Assembly: GCA_017396555.1 (NCBI GenBank)
Contig: JAFQLS010000025.1
Span: 119,688-183,687 of the forward strand
Direction of reading: 5' to 3'
Source of the DNA: Lachnospiraceae bacterium
GTDB lineage: Bacteria; Bacillota; Clostridia; Lachnospirales; Lachnospiraceae
DNA length: 64,000 nt
Positions 9,661 through 17,926 of this stretch are shown piece after piece. The notes beneath the pieces were generated by a model that worked only from the letters and a program-made list of their open reading frames with translations, did no database searches and had not been told where the DNA came from. A program made the translations under genes and the position numbers. Each line of letters starts with the position of its first letter. Position 1 is the stretch's first letter.

Positions 9661-10639
9661 TCTGCTTCCTCTTGTCTTTTTCTAAATGACTTTCATATAC
9701 CTCATATGCCTTGACAATTTTTTGTACTAACGGATGTCTTACAACATCTTCATTATTAAGATAGCAAAAACCTATCTCCTCAACATTTTTTAATATCTTT
9801 ATTGCTGTATCCAAGCCGGAAGTAACATTCCTTGGTAAATCCTTTTGTGTTAAGTCTCCCGTTACTATAACCTTTGAGCCAAAACCAATTCTTGTTAAAA
9901 ACATTTTCATCTGTGCCGGCGTAGTATTTTGTGCTTCGTCAAGTATAATAAATGCATTATCTAAAGTTCTTCCTCTCATATAAGCAAGAGGAGCTACCTC
10001 AATAAGTCCTTTTTCTGAATTGTGCATAAAACTTTCAGCACCCATTATCTGATACAAAGCATCGTATAAAGGTCTAAGATAAGGATCAACCTTGCTCTGC
10101 AAATCACCCGGTAAAAAGCCAAGATTTTCCCCTGCTTCAATAGCCGGTCTTGTGAGTATGATTCTTTTAACTTCATTATTTTTAAATGCAGTAATAGCCA
10201 TTGCCATAGCAAGAAATGTTTTACCTGTTCCCGCCGGTCCTATACCAAACACTATCATCTTATCTCTAATCTGTTTAATATAGTTTTGTTGTCCGGCTGT
10301 CTTTGGTTTAATAGGCTTACCGTTAATTGTTCTGCAAATAATATTTTCATCAAGCTCAGATAAAATATTAACACTATCATCAAAAGCTAGTGAAATAGCA
10401 TAATTAACTCGTTGTTCATCAATTATAGTTCCATTTCTCTGAAGATTAATTAATTCATTTATAATAGAAACAGCTCTTCTAACATTGATTTCACCACCAA
10501 TTATTTTAAGTTCAGAATCTCTGGCTATAATTGTGACATGAAGAGTCTTTTCTATTTTCTTGATATTTCCATCAAATTGACCAAATACACTACTTTGATA
10601 CTCTAACGGAATATCAACAATATTTTCTATAACACTCAT
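9644..10639 (-). CDS. phoH: PhoH family ATPase (PhoH-like, YqfE/ybeZ type)
   Basis: 331 residues. An N-terminal KH-like region precedes the P-loop ATPase domain with Walker A GIGPAGTGKT at about 132-141 and Walker B IILDEAQNT around 230. The DAL-type segment LTRPAIEAGENLGFLPGDL is also typical. The biochemical task is not settled, but PhoH is linked to YbeY in RNA metabolism. The ATG directly follows the yqfD stop, with one base or less between them, and the gene overlaps the PgpH-like gene, so the block is one operon downstream of the SigE-like promoter at yqfC; a second vegetative promoter may exist inside yqfD but I could not place one. Confidence 0.93.
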   Translation of the reverse strand: MSVIENIVDIPLEYQSSVFGQFDGNIKKIEKTLHVTIIARDSELKIIGGEINVRRAVSIINELINLQRNGTIIDEQRVNYAISLAFDDSVNILSELDENIICRTINGKPIKPKTAGQQNYIKQIRDKMIVFGIGPAGTGKTFLAMAMAITAFKNNEVKRIILTRPAIEAGENLGFLPGDLQSKVDPYLRPLYDALYQIMGAESFMHNSEKGLIEVAPLAYMRGRTLDNAFIILDEAQNTTPAQMKMFLTRIGFGSKVIVTGDLTQKDLPRNVTSGLDTAIKILKNVEEIGFCYLNNEDVVRHPLVQKIVKAYEVYESHLEKDKRKQNEGRR

Positions 10640-11854
10640 TTAATTATCTTTTCCTTCCAATGTAATTGGTGCTCCCATCACTATGGGTTTTATCATTGTA
10701 ATAGTTCCTGATGAAATACAAGCACCATTTTCAACGTCTATTTTAACATTATTTGCTATAATTTGAATACCTTTTTCCTCTAATTTTAAAAAAAACTTTT
10801 CTAAATCTTCATTTGCAATACGGATTGCATCATTAATACTATACTCTTTCTTAATAATTTCATATTCATTCATACTTTCATTTCCGTAGTAAATAGGTAA
10901 ATATAAACTGTCAAAAAGATGTATCTGATTCTCTTTCTTATATAAATCATACAAATCATACTTATTAAAATAATATGTTCCTATCCTATAATCAAATATT
11001 TGGATATACTTTCCTGATTTTGTATTTCCTGTATAATTTTTTTCCTCATATTTAAGTGAAAATTGATTTTTGTATTCATAATCAACCTTTGCATAAATAT
11101 CTGCGTCTGAGCAAACATACTCCGTAGTTTTAACTTCTTTACTATCATCCAAAATATTTACTACTCCTGATACCAAAACATCTCCTTTTTTAACCCTATC
11201 ACCTACTTTGACTTTAGGTGTACCTGTTCTTGTGATTATTGAAACTATTTCTCCATCAGAGGTTGCAATAATATCTTGTGGTTCGTTTGTAGGATTTTTG
11301 ATATCAATTTCATCAAAATTTTCTTTTATATGAATTATAAGTCTTGTTCCTGTAAGTTCAGCTGATACCCATGTGATATCTTTATAATTATTTCGTATTT
11401 TTGATTCTATGTCCTCACAATTAATATTATCCTTTTTTATGCCTTCATATACTCCTATTGATTTTAAATAACTGGTTATTTCTACATCTGTATATGAATA
11501 ACCTCCTGATAATGAAATATCCCATATAAACAAGGACATACAATATATTGCAATAGTGAACAATAATACTGCACCAATAAACATCTTTCGTTTTTTATAT
11601 TTATTAATAATAAATGGTAATCCTATTCTATTAATTATATCTATATGAACATGAGTTTTTTTTAGTGGTTTTTTGATTTTCTTATAATCCCACAATGCTA
11701 TGCTTGCTTCAAAATAATCGTCCTCATACTTAAGATTCCATATAGAAACTTCTCTGTTATGGCATAAATTTATAAATCTTTCTTTTCCCAGGCCATTTAT
11801 CCTTATTGTTATATATCCTATCAAATATTTAGCCGTTGATTTTGCTATTATCAA
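10640..11854 (-). CDS. yqfD: Sporulation membrane protein YqfD
   Basis: 404 residues. The N-terminal soluble part is followed by a transmembrane stretch (MFIGAVLLFTIAIYCMSLFIWDI) at about 90-112 and a long extracytoplasmic domain with a duplicated beta motif. This layout and the location after yqfC and before phoH match the SigE-controlled yqfD of Bacillus and Clostridia, needed for late engulfment-stage development. It starts at a TTG (11854) six bases after GGAGG, overlapping the end of yqfC by 26 bases. No ATG near this point fits the ribosome site, so the TTG is preferred. Confidence 0.9.
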   Translation of the reverse strand: MIIAKSTAKYLIGYITIRINGLGKERFINLCHNREVSIWNLKYEDDYFEASIALWDYKKIKKPLKKTHVHIDIINRIGLPFIINKYKKRKMFIGAVLLFTIAIYCMSLFIWDISLSGGYSYTDVEITSYLKSIGVYEGIKKDNINCEDIESKIRNNYKDITWVSAELTGTRLIIHIKENFDEIDIKNPTNEPQDIIATSDGEIVSIITRTGTPKVKVGDRVKKGDVLVSGVVNILDDSKEVKTTEYVCSDADIYAKVDYEYKNQFSLKYEEKNYTGNTKSGKYIQIFDYRIGTYYFNKYDLYDLYKKENQIHLFDSLYLPIYYGNESMNEYEIIKKEYSINDAIRIANEDLEKFFLKLEEKGIQIIANNVKIDVENGACISSGTITMIKPIVMGAPITLEGKDN

Positions 11855-12113
11855 GTTTAACCTCCGATATAAAACCTTTTATTCTAATATCATCGCCTGT
11901 AAAATATTCTATATGAAGTTTATTACCACTAATGTTTACCCTGCCTGATTTACTTTGGAGTCGAATCAGCTTGTCGTTATATTCTATTAAACCCAGAAAA
12001 TTTTGTATATACACCTCATAATTTCCTGTTATAGTTATAAGTGCTGCACCAAATGCAATATCTTTAGGAATAGATAAAGCATCTACAATTTTTTCTTTTT
12101 TCACTTCTATCAC
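11829..12113 (-). CDS. yqfC: YabP/YqfC family sporulation protein
   Basis: 94 residues. The motif pattern LITITGNYEVYIQNFLGLIEYND followed by LRLQSKSGRVNISGNKL (split here to keep it short) is that of YabP/YqfC, a small beta-rich family made in the mother cell at SigE-time. The start GTG at 12113 is not certain: the ribosome site is weak and a second GTG four codons in is possible. It is the first gene of the yqfC-yqfD-phoH run and is preceded by a very good SigE-type promoter. Confidence 0.88.
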   Translation of the reverse strand: MIEVKKEKIVDALSIPKDIAFGAALITITGNYEVYIQNFLGLIEYNDKLIRLQSKSGRVNISGNKLHIEYFTGDDIRIKGFISEVKLDNSKING

Positions 12114-12130
12114 TTCGCACTTTTTTAAAC

Positions 12131-12160
12131 AGTATATGTAATAAAGCTAATTTAATATGA
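12131..12160 (-). promoter_or_regulatory. SigE-type promoter for yqfC-yqfD
   Basis: On the minus strand TCATATT (12160-12154) and CATATACT (12138-12131) are separated by 15 bases. They match the SigE pattern KMATATT and CATAYAHT at every position. The distance to the yqfC GTG is about 18 bases. This agrees with the SigE control of yqfCD in B. subtilis. Confidence 0.75.
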
Positions 12161-12180
12161 CGTATAAAAGTTATAAAGTA

Positions 12181-12214
12181 AAAAATCGTTCCGCAGTTGT
12201 GCTACCACGGAACG
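12181..12214 (-). terminator. Terminator after rpsU
   Basis: A 7-bp GC-containing stem (CGTTCCG/CGGAACG, 12187-12193 and 12208-12214) follows the rpsU stop and leads, on the minus strand, into ATTTTTT. It separates constitutive rpsU from the yqfC operon. Confidence 0.85.
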
Positions 12215-12222
12215 AAAGTTTA

Positions 12223-12399
12223 TTAATTATATTTACGTTTTCTAGCTGCTTCAGATTTTTTCTTACGCTTTACGCTTGGCTTTTCGTAATGCTCTCTCTT
12301 ACGAATTTCCTGCTGGATACCAGCCTTTGCACAGTTTCTTTTGAATCTGCGTAAAGCACTATCTAAAGATTCGTTTTCTTTTACGATTACATTTGACAT
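12223..12399 (-). CDS. rpsU: 30S ribosomal protein S21
   Basis: 58 residues: begins [20 protein letters not shown] and ends in a Lys/Arg-rich tail ([13 protein letters not shown]), both typical of bacterial S21. It contacts the 16S rRNA near the anti-Shine-Dalgarno. Strong GGAGGGAGG upstream of ATG. In the leader, CAGTTGT and ACAACTG form a hairpin whose foot touches the ribosome site (12423-12449), so its translation may be controlled by that structure. Flanked by its own promoter and terminator, so a single-gene unit. Too short for many gene finders. Confidence 0.97.
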   Translation of the reverse strand: MSNVIVKENESLDSALRRFKRNCAKAGIQQEIRKREHYEKPSVKRKKKSEAARKRKYN

Positions 12400-12474
12400 A
12401 GTCTCACACCTTACCTCCCTCCAGTTGTGTATTGTGCATTAACAACTGTTTGGGTATTTTATTGCACTTCTCAC

Positions 12475-12502
12475 ATTATATCATATTTTTACGATTCGTC
12501 AA
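12475..12502 (-). promoter_or_regulatory. SigA-type promoter of rpsU
   Basis: TTGACG (12502-12497) and TATAAT (12480-12475) are 16 bases apart on the minus strand, about 75 bases before the rpsU ATG. The downstream leader includes the hairpin that covers the ribosome site. Confidence 0.85.
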
Positions 12503-12509
12503 CTACTTT

Positions 12510-15146
12510 TTATAATTGATTCGAAATTTCTTCATAAGCCTTAGCAAGAGCATCTTCTATACCAGCCGGATTCTTTCCTCCTGCCTGAGCCATATTAGGA
12601 CGTCCGCCGCCACCGCCACCAACCAATGGCGAAATAGCTTTAATAAGATTTCCTGCATGAGCTCCTGCTTTAACCGCATCGTCTGTAGCCATAGCAAGAA
12701 GTGTTACCTTGTCATCAACTGCTGATGCAAGAACAACCACACCACTTCCAATCTTATCCTTAAGATTATCTCCAAGTGTACGAAGTCCGTTCATATCTAC
12801 ACCTTCAACCTTAGTAGCAAGAAGCTTGAAGCCATTAACCTCTTTAACCTGATTCATTACATCACCAAGAGAACTGTTAGCAATCTTATCCTTTAATTTG
12901 TCATTTTCGCTATGAAGAGCTTTGATTTCTTCGTTAAGCGATTCAATCTTCTTCACAAGACCAGCTACATCTGTCTTAGCAGTCTTAGCTGCTGTATTAA
13001 GAACATTTTCAAGTTCAGCATAATATTTAATTACACCATTACCTGTAAGTGCTTCAATTCTTCTAACACCTGCAGCAATTCCTGATTCAGATACAATCTT
13101 AAATAACGAAATACTACTTGTATTAGCCACATGTGTACCACCACAAAGTTCTATTGAATAATCACCCATATTTACAACACGAACTGTTTCGCCGTACTTC
13201 TCGCTAAAGAGAGCCATAGCACCTGACTTCTTAGCCTCTTCAAGAGACATTTCCTTAGTGATAACTTCAAGTCCTGTCATAATATGTTCATTAACAAGCT
13301 TTTCTACCTCTTTGATTTCCTCAGAATTTAAAGCCTGAAAATGTGTAAAGTCAAATCTTAATCTATCAGGTGTAACCAAAGAACCCTGCTGCTCAACATG
13401 CGAACCAAGTACTGTTCTAAGTGCTTTTTGTAATAAATGAGTTGCACTATGATTTTTACATGTATCTGCTCTTCCTGCTTCATCTACCTTAAGTGTAACT
13501 GTATCTCCTACCTTGAACATACCTTTAGTCATACGTCCAACATGTCCAACCTTACCACCAAGAAGCTTTATAGTATCTTCAACTGTAAATTCGCCATCAT
13601 TAGATACTATGATGCCTTTATCACCTTCCTGACCACCCATTGTAGCATAGAAAGGAGTCTCATCAACAATGATTGTACCAACCATACCATCAGTAATAGC
13701 TTCTGTAAGCTCTGTTTCTGTAGTAATTACACTGATTTTAGAATCTGCAACTAATTTATCATAACCAACAAATGCACTTGTAATTGACGGATCAATAGAT
13801 TCGTATACAGTTACATCAGCACCCATATAGTTAGTTGTCTTTCTGGCATCACGAGCTTTCTTCTTCTGCTCGTCCATAGCTGTCTTAAATCCATCTTCAT
13901 CTACATCCATTCCCTTTTCTTCTAAGATTTCCTTAGTAAGGTCAAGAGGGAATCCGTATGTATCGTACAACTTAAATGCATTTTCGCCTGAAAGAGTCTT
14001 TGTACCTGCATTATTCATTTCAGTTTCCATTTCAGCTAAAATAGCAAGTCCCTGATCTATAGTCTTGTTAAACTTATTTTCTTCCTCAGTAAGAACCTTG
14101 AATATCATAGCTTTCTTTTCGTCTAATTCCGGATATCCATCCTTAGAGCCTTCAATAACTGTTTCGCTAAGCTTTGCAAGGAAAATATCATTAATACCAA
14201 GAATTCTTCCATGTCTTGCGGCACGTCTTATAAGTCTTCTAAGAACATAGCCACGACCTTCGTTAGATGGCATAATACCATCAGAAATCATAAATGTGGC
14301 TGAGCGTATATGATCAGTAATAATTCTGATTGATACGTCTTTCTGTGCATCAAGCTTATATTCAGTATTAGCAAATTCACATACCTTATTTCTTAATGCA
14401 AATATTGTATCTACATCAAAAATAGAATCCACATCCTGAACTACACTCGCAAGTCTTTCAAGTCCCATACCTGTATCAATATTTTTCTGTGATAACTCTT
14501 CGTAGTTGCCCTTTCCATCATTATCAAACTGAGTAAATACATTATTCCAGATTTCCATATATCTGTCACATTCGCAGCCTACCGTACAGTTAGGGCTTCC
14601 ACAACCGTATTTTTCACCTCTGTCGTAATAAATTTCTGAACAAGGACCACAAGGACCTGCTCCATGTTCCCAAAAGTTATCATCCTTACCAAATCTAAAT
14701 ATTCTTTCAGCAGGTATACCCATCTCTTTGTTCCAAATCTCAAATGCTTCATCGTCATTCTCATAAATAGATGGATATAATCTGTCAGCATCAAGTCCTA
14801 CTACCTCCGTAAGAAATTCCCAAGACCAGTGAATTGCCTCTGTCTTGAAATAATCACCAAATGAGAAGTTTCCAAGCATTTCAAAGAATGTACCATGTCT
14901 TGCTGTTTTACCGATATTTTCGATATCACCTGTTCTGATACATTTCTGACAGGTTGTAACTCTCTTTCTCGGTGGAATCTCCTGTCCTGTAAAATATGGC
15001 TTAAGAGGAGCCATACCAGAGTTAATAAGTAATAAACTATTATCATTGTGTGGAACTAATGAAAAGCTGTTCATCTTTAAATGATCTTTACTTTCAAAAA
15101 ATTCCAAAAACATTTTTCTTAATTCGTTAACACCGTACTTAGTCAC
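12510..15146 (-). CDS. alaS: Alanyl-tRNA synthetase
   Basis: 878 residues, the usual length. N-terminal class II catalytic domain with SLVPHNDNSLLLINSGMAPL and GRGYVLRRLIRRA; editing domain with HSATHLLQKAL (HxxxH zinc ligands) and CGGTHVANT; C-Ala domain with the glycine run GGGGGGRPNMAQAGG. It charges tRNA-Ala and edits misloaded Ser and Gly. The start is GTG at 15146, seven bases after AGGAGG, which itself lies at the end of the small upstream gene, only two bases from its stop. No T-box leader is seen, so regulation is presumably with tyrS. Confidence 0.98.
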   Translation of the reverse strand: MTKYGVNELRKMFLEFFESKDHLKMNSFSLVPHNDNSLLLINSGMAPLKPYFTGQEIPPRKRVTTCQKCIRTGDIENIGKTARHGTFFEMLGNFSFGDYFKTEAIHWSWEFLTEVVGLDADRLYPSIYENDDEAFEIWNKEMGIPAERIFRFGKDDNFWEHGAGPCGPCSEIYYDRGEKYGCGSPNCTVGCECDRYMEIWNNVFTQFDNDGKGNYEELSQKNIDTGMGLERLASVVQDVDSIFDVDTIFALRNKVCEFANTEYKLDAQKDVSIRIITDHIRSATFMISDGIMPSNEGRGYVLRRLIRRAARHGRILGINDIFLAKLSETVIEGSKDGYPELDEKKAMIFKVLTEEENKFNKTIDQGLAILAEMETEMNNAGTKTLSGENAFKLYDTYGFPLDLTKEILEEKGMDVDEDGFKTAMDEQKKKARDARKTTNYMGADVTVYESIDPSITSAFVGYDKLVADSKISVITTETELTEAITDGMVGTIIVDETPFYATMGGQEGDKGIIVSNDGEFTVEDTIKLLGGKVGHVGRMTKGMFKVGDTVTLKVDEAGRADTCKNHSATHLLQKALRTVLGSHVEQQGSLVTPDRLRFDFTHFQALNSEEIKEVEKLVNEHIMTGLEVITKEMSLEEAKKSGAMALFSEKYGETVRVVNMGDYSIELCGGTHVANTSSISLFKIVSESGIAAGVRRIEALTGNGVIKYYAELENVLNTAAKTAKTDVAGLVKKIESLNEEIKALHSENDKLKDKIANSSLGDVMNQVKEVNGFKLLATKVEGVDMNGLRTLGDNLKDKIGSGVVVLASAVDDKVTLLAMATDDAVKAGAHAGNLIKAISPLVGGGGGGRPNMAQAGGKNPAGIEDALAKAYEEISNQL

Positions 15147-15148
15147 GA

Positions 15149-15301
15149 CTAATCCTCCTGATTGTTCGATTCAGATGCAAGTAATGCATCCCTCTTATCT
15201 TTTCTTTTTCTTAACGCAGCTCCTATAAACCACCCAGCCACAGCTAAGCCAACAATTAAAATCATCTTTACTACATAAACCAACAAGGATTCTAAAAACA
15301 T
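15149..15301 (-). CDS. Small single-span membrane protein between tyrS and alaS
   Basis: 50 residues starting MFLESLLVYVVKMILIVGLA, with a hydrophobic span at about 5-27 and a charged cytoplasmic tail (ALRKRKDKRDALLASE) rich in Lys/Arg then acidic. GGAGG lies upstream of the ATG. The stop is two bases before the alaS GTG and carries its ribosome site, so translation of this ORF could drive alaS translation. I do not recognise a family. The frame is short, but its ribosome site, tight packing and clear topology support it as a real gene. Confidence 0.75.
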   Translation of the reverse strand: MFLESLLVYVVKMILIVGLAVAGWFIGAALRKRKDKRDALLASESNNQED

Positions 15302-15321
15302 ATTATACCTCCATTCCGAAG

Positions 15322-16557
15322 CTATTCTTCTACCTTAACCTGATGATATCCTTTTTTACCTTTTTTTATAACAAGTGCCCCGTCTGCATCTAAATCCGCA
15401 GTACTAAACACTTTATCAAACTCTGTTATCTTAATATCATTTACACTTACACCACCCTGAGTAATAAGTCTTCTTCCTTCTGATCGTGTTCCTGCAAGCT
15501 TTGTATCAACTAATAATGTAATAAGGTCAATACCATTATCAAGAACTTCCTTATTCACAAATGTAGTTGGCATATCCGCACTCTTACCACCATTTGCAAA
15601 TACTGCTCTGGCAGCTTCCTGTGCCTTAGTTGCCTCTTCTTCACCATGGATAATCTTAGTAACCTCAAACGCAAGAACTTCCTTGGCCTGATTAATTTCT
15701 GCATCCTTAAGTGAAGATAATCTTCTAACTTCATCCATTGGTACAAATGTTAATAACGAAAGACATTTCTCTACATCCGCATCATCAACATTTCTCCAGT
15801 ACTGGTAAAATTCGTATGGTGATGTTTTTTCAGGGTCTAACCAAAGTGCTCCGCCAACTGTTTTACCCATCTTCTGCCCCTGACTGTTAGTAAGAAGTGA
15901 ACATGTCATAGCGTATGACTCTCCCTGAGCCTTTCTTCTAACAAGTTCCATACCAGCTATCATATTAGACCACTGATCATCTCCACCAAGTTCCATCTTA
16001 CAATTATATTTCTGATTAAGAACATAGAAATCATATCCTTGCATTAACATATAGTTAAATTCTAAGAATGTAAGACCTTTCTCCATTCTCTGCTTAAAGC
16101 ACTCAGCTGTAAGCATTCTATTTACCGAGAAATGAACACCAACCTCTCTTAAGAAATCAACATAATTTAAATCTAATAACCAGTCAGCATTGTTAACCAG
16201 TAATGCCTTGTCATCACTAAAGTCAATGAATTTCTCCATCTGTTTCTTAATAGAATCAACATTATGCTGAATCTGTTCCTTTGTAAGCATCTTTCTCATA
16301 TCAGACTTACCTGATGGATCACCAATCATTGCTGTTCCGCCACCAATCAAGGCTATAGGTCTGTGTCCTGACATTTGCATATATTTCATAAACATCATGG
16401 CTATAAAGTGACCTACATGAAGACTATCCGCTGTTGGGTCAAAGCCAATATAGAATGTTATCTTTTCCTTTTCTAATAATTCTCTAATTTCCTGCTCATG
16501 TGTGGTCTGCTTAATATAACCACGTTCCATGAGAATGTCAAATACATTCTGTGACAT
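15322..16557 (-). CDS. tyrS: Tyrosyl-tRNA synthetase
   Basis: 411 residues. Class I motifs: HVGH (in [17 protein letters not shown]) and KMGKT, a KMSKS variant, in the region [18 protein letters not shown]. Tyr-binding GDDQWSNM is present, and the C-terminal S4-like RNA-binding domain ([15 protein letters not shown]) is complete. The start is ATG 16557 with GGAGGAG upstream; a TTG one codon earlier is less likely. First gene of the tyrS-membrane protein-alaS unit with its own promoter. No T-box is present in the short leader. Confidence 0.97.
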   Translation of the reverse strand: MSQNVFDILMERGYIKQTTHEQEIRELLEKEKITFYIGFDPTADSLHVGHFIAMMFMKYMQMSGHRPIALIGGGTAMIGDPSGKSDMRKMLTKEQIQHNVDSIKKQMEKFIDFSDDKALLVNNADWLLDLNYVDFLREVGVHFSVNRMLTAECFKQRMEKGLTFLEFNYMLMQGYDFYVLNQKYNCKMELGGDDQWSNMIAGMELVRRKAQGESYAMTCSLLTNSQGQKMGKTVGGALWLDPEKTSPYEFYQYWRNVDDADVEKCLSLLTFVPMDEVRRLSSLKDAEINQAKEVLAFEVTKIIHGEEEATKAQEAARAVFANGGKSADMPTTFVNKEVLDNGIDLITLLVDTKLAGTRSEGRRLITQGGVSVNDIKITEFDKVFSTADLDADGALVIKKGKKGYHQVKVEE

Positions 16558-16590
16558 CAAAATCTCCTCCTTTTTATCTATATCTAAATA

Positions 16591-16619
16591 ATATTAGCAC
16601 AAATTGTTATTTTGTACAA
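16591..16619 (-). promoter_or_regulatory. SigA-type promoter of tyrS
   Basis: TTGTAC (16619-16614), 17-base spacer, TAATAT (16596-16591) on the minus strand, about 34 bases before the tyrS ATG. The short leader leaves no room for a T-box. Confidence 0.8.
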
Positions 16620-16698
16620 CTAAGAATTATTTAAATTCGTAATCACATTATATAAATGCTGAAATATTATAATTCACATAATACCCTTCATCCTATTT

Positions 16699-16824
16699 AG
16701 AATAAATATCAATGAAATCCTTGGCAAATCTGTGGTTATTCACGATATGCGCGATGACTTTATCACTCAGCTTTCCGGAGATTCTGGAACTAAAATTGGA
16801 TGCGGTGTAATCGAAAAAGCTTAA
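16699..16824 (+). pseudogene. C-terminal fragment of a Cu/Zn superoxide dismutase gene
   Basis: About 40 codons on the plus strand: ILGKSVVIHDMRDDF then TQLSGDSGTKIGCGVIEKA and a TAA at 16822-16824. The pattern copies the C-terminus of SodC: a copper-ligand-type His in VVIHDM, the DDF...TQ.SG segment, and the Cys of GCGVI. The active-site Arg is Lys here. No start codon, ribosome site or upstream SOD sequence exists, so this is a truncated gene remnant. Codons before Ile-Leu-Gly lose similarity. Confidence 0.8.
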
Positions 16825-16830
16825 AACATT

Positions 16831-16866
16831 AAAAAGACAGTATTAAATTAATAATCCTGTCCTTTT
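16831..16866. terminator. Bidirectional terminator after sodC remnant and Rpn gene
   Basis: AAAAAGACAG (16831-16840) pairs with CTGTCCTTTT (16857-16866) with one G-U or mismatch. Each strand follows the stem with a T-rich end. It follows the remnant TAA by six bases on the plus strand and the Rpn gene on the minus strand, so both orientations benefit. Confidence 0.65.
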
Positions 16867-16894
16867 AATATTATTGGTATTATTCTACACTGCT

Positions 16895-17800
16895 TTAGTT
16901 AATAGTTTCTTTTGCTTTGCTAATAATTTCCGGTGAAACACCTAATGCGATAAGATTTTCTTCCATCTTTCTTTGTTGTTGTTCACCAAGAAGTATTGCT
17001 TCTTCTCTTCCTTCTTCTCTTCCTTCTTCAAAACTCATTTTCTTTTCATAATATAATGTACTTCCAAGAGTCATATATCTTTCACCTACTTTCGCATCAC
17101 CTTTAATGGTTTTTACGATATTTTGGATTTCTTGAAGTTCTGCATCATCGACTTGTTTATCTGTATTAACAAAGAAATCAAGAAGATTTTTCAGTGCTTC
17201 ATTACCGAATTTTTTACCCTTTGCATTTAATATCAAAGTTGTTATACCATCATTATACACGATATCAGGGTTTTTATCTACTATATTTTTTATAGTATAT
17301 ATCATTTTATCTTTGCCAAAAGGATCGTATTGCAATATCCATATAGTGATTAACTCTGGTAATACACCAAACTCTTCGCCTTTGTTTAATAATTTTGAAT
17401 CTGTTAGGGCATTATAATATCTGTTTCTCTTGGCAATATCTTTCTCATAATAAGCATTCGGTTCTATGTCATAGACTTCTTTTATCTCTTCCTTATCTCC
17501 CTCAACTTTTATAAGAACATCAATTCTAATGCCTCTTTTATCCGTATTTGTACCATTTACTTCCTTCTGCGATTCTACTGTAAAATTATTAATTTCTCTT
17601 CCTGTAGCTCTTTTTACTACTAGTTTTGCGAGTTTCTTTGCATACTCAGGATTCTCAACAAGAGTTGAAAATAGAAAATTATCAATTAGATTTAACTCAG
17701 ATAATGGTTTGATAGACTTCCTGATATATTCAGGAATATTAGTATTGTTATCCTTAGAATATGTAATAATAATTTGTTCCTTTCCGAATAATACCAACAA
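16895..17800 (-). CDS. Rpn/YhgA-like PD-(D/E)XK nuclease family protein
   Basis: About 290-300 residues. The N-terminal half shows the Rpn (PF12784) features: KPLSELNLIDNFLF, then IRIDVLIKVEGDKEEI (Asp), VYDIEPNAYY (D-x-E in place of the usual E-x-Q) and RNRYYNALTDSKLL. The C-terminus ends in repeats FEEGREEGREEAILLG and a short helix, common in this family. E. coli RpnA is a recombination-promoting DNase; no activity is claimed here. Start uncertain: no ATG or GTG lies in the first 70 codons. TTG codons at 17800 and 17797 fall right at the predicted transcript start, while AAGGA stands 7 bases from an ATT at 17770. Confidence 0.85.
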   Translation of the reverse strand: MLVLFGKEQIIITYSKDNNTNIPEYIRKSIKPLSELNLIDNFLFSTLVENPEYAKKLAKLVVKRATGREINNFTVESQKEVNGTNTDKRGIRIDVLIKVEGDKEEIKEVYDIEPNAYYEKDIAKRNRYYNALTDSKLLNKGEEFGVLPELITIWILQYDPFGKDKMIYTIKNIVDKNPDIVYNDGITTLILNAKGKKFGNEALKNLLDFFVNTDKQVDDAELQEIQNIVKTIKGDAKVGERYMTLGSTLYYEKKMSFEEGREEGREEAILLGEQQQRKMEENLIALGVSPEIISKAKETIN

Positions 17801-17836
17801 TTAATTTATTATACTAGATCTATTGTTGGTTGTAAA
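17793..17836 (-). promoter_or_regulatory. Promoter of the Rpn gene inside an inverted repeat
   Basis: TTTACA (17836-17831) and TATAAT (17813-17808) are 17 bases apart. A perfect 9-bp inverted repeat, ACCAACAAT (17793-17801) and ATTGTTGGT (17822-17830), flanks the -10 box: one arm is in the spacer next to the -35 box and one at the transcript start. This layout suits a repressor operator. Confidence 0.6.
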
Positions 17837-17860
17837 TAGTAAATATAGTATTTGTATATT

Positions 17861-17899
17861 AAACAAAACAGAGGAGCAACATTTTAGTTACTTCCTCTG
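17861..17899 (-). terminator. Terminator after the leucine-rich-repeat gene
   Basis: CAGAGGAAGTAAC and GTTGCTCCTCTG pair with one bulged base (positions 17899-17887 and 17880-17869) and lead on the minus strand into TTTTGTTT. It ends transcription from the leucine-rich-repeat gene 28 bases after its stop. Confidence 0.85.
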
Positions 17900-17926
17900 T
17901 CATAACTCACTTCGATTAAAAGTTTA

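Noticed and set aside
16560-16620. T-box riboswitch for tyrS or alaS
   Set aside because: The tyrS leader is only about 25 bases long after the promoter and the alaS gene follows by two bases; no specifier or T-box motif could be seen.
17793-17830. Terminal inverted repeat of an insertion sequence around the Rpn gene
   Set aside because: The 9-bp arms lie 20 bases apart at one end only; no matching end exists beyond the stop, so this looks like an operator rather than an element end.
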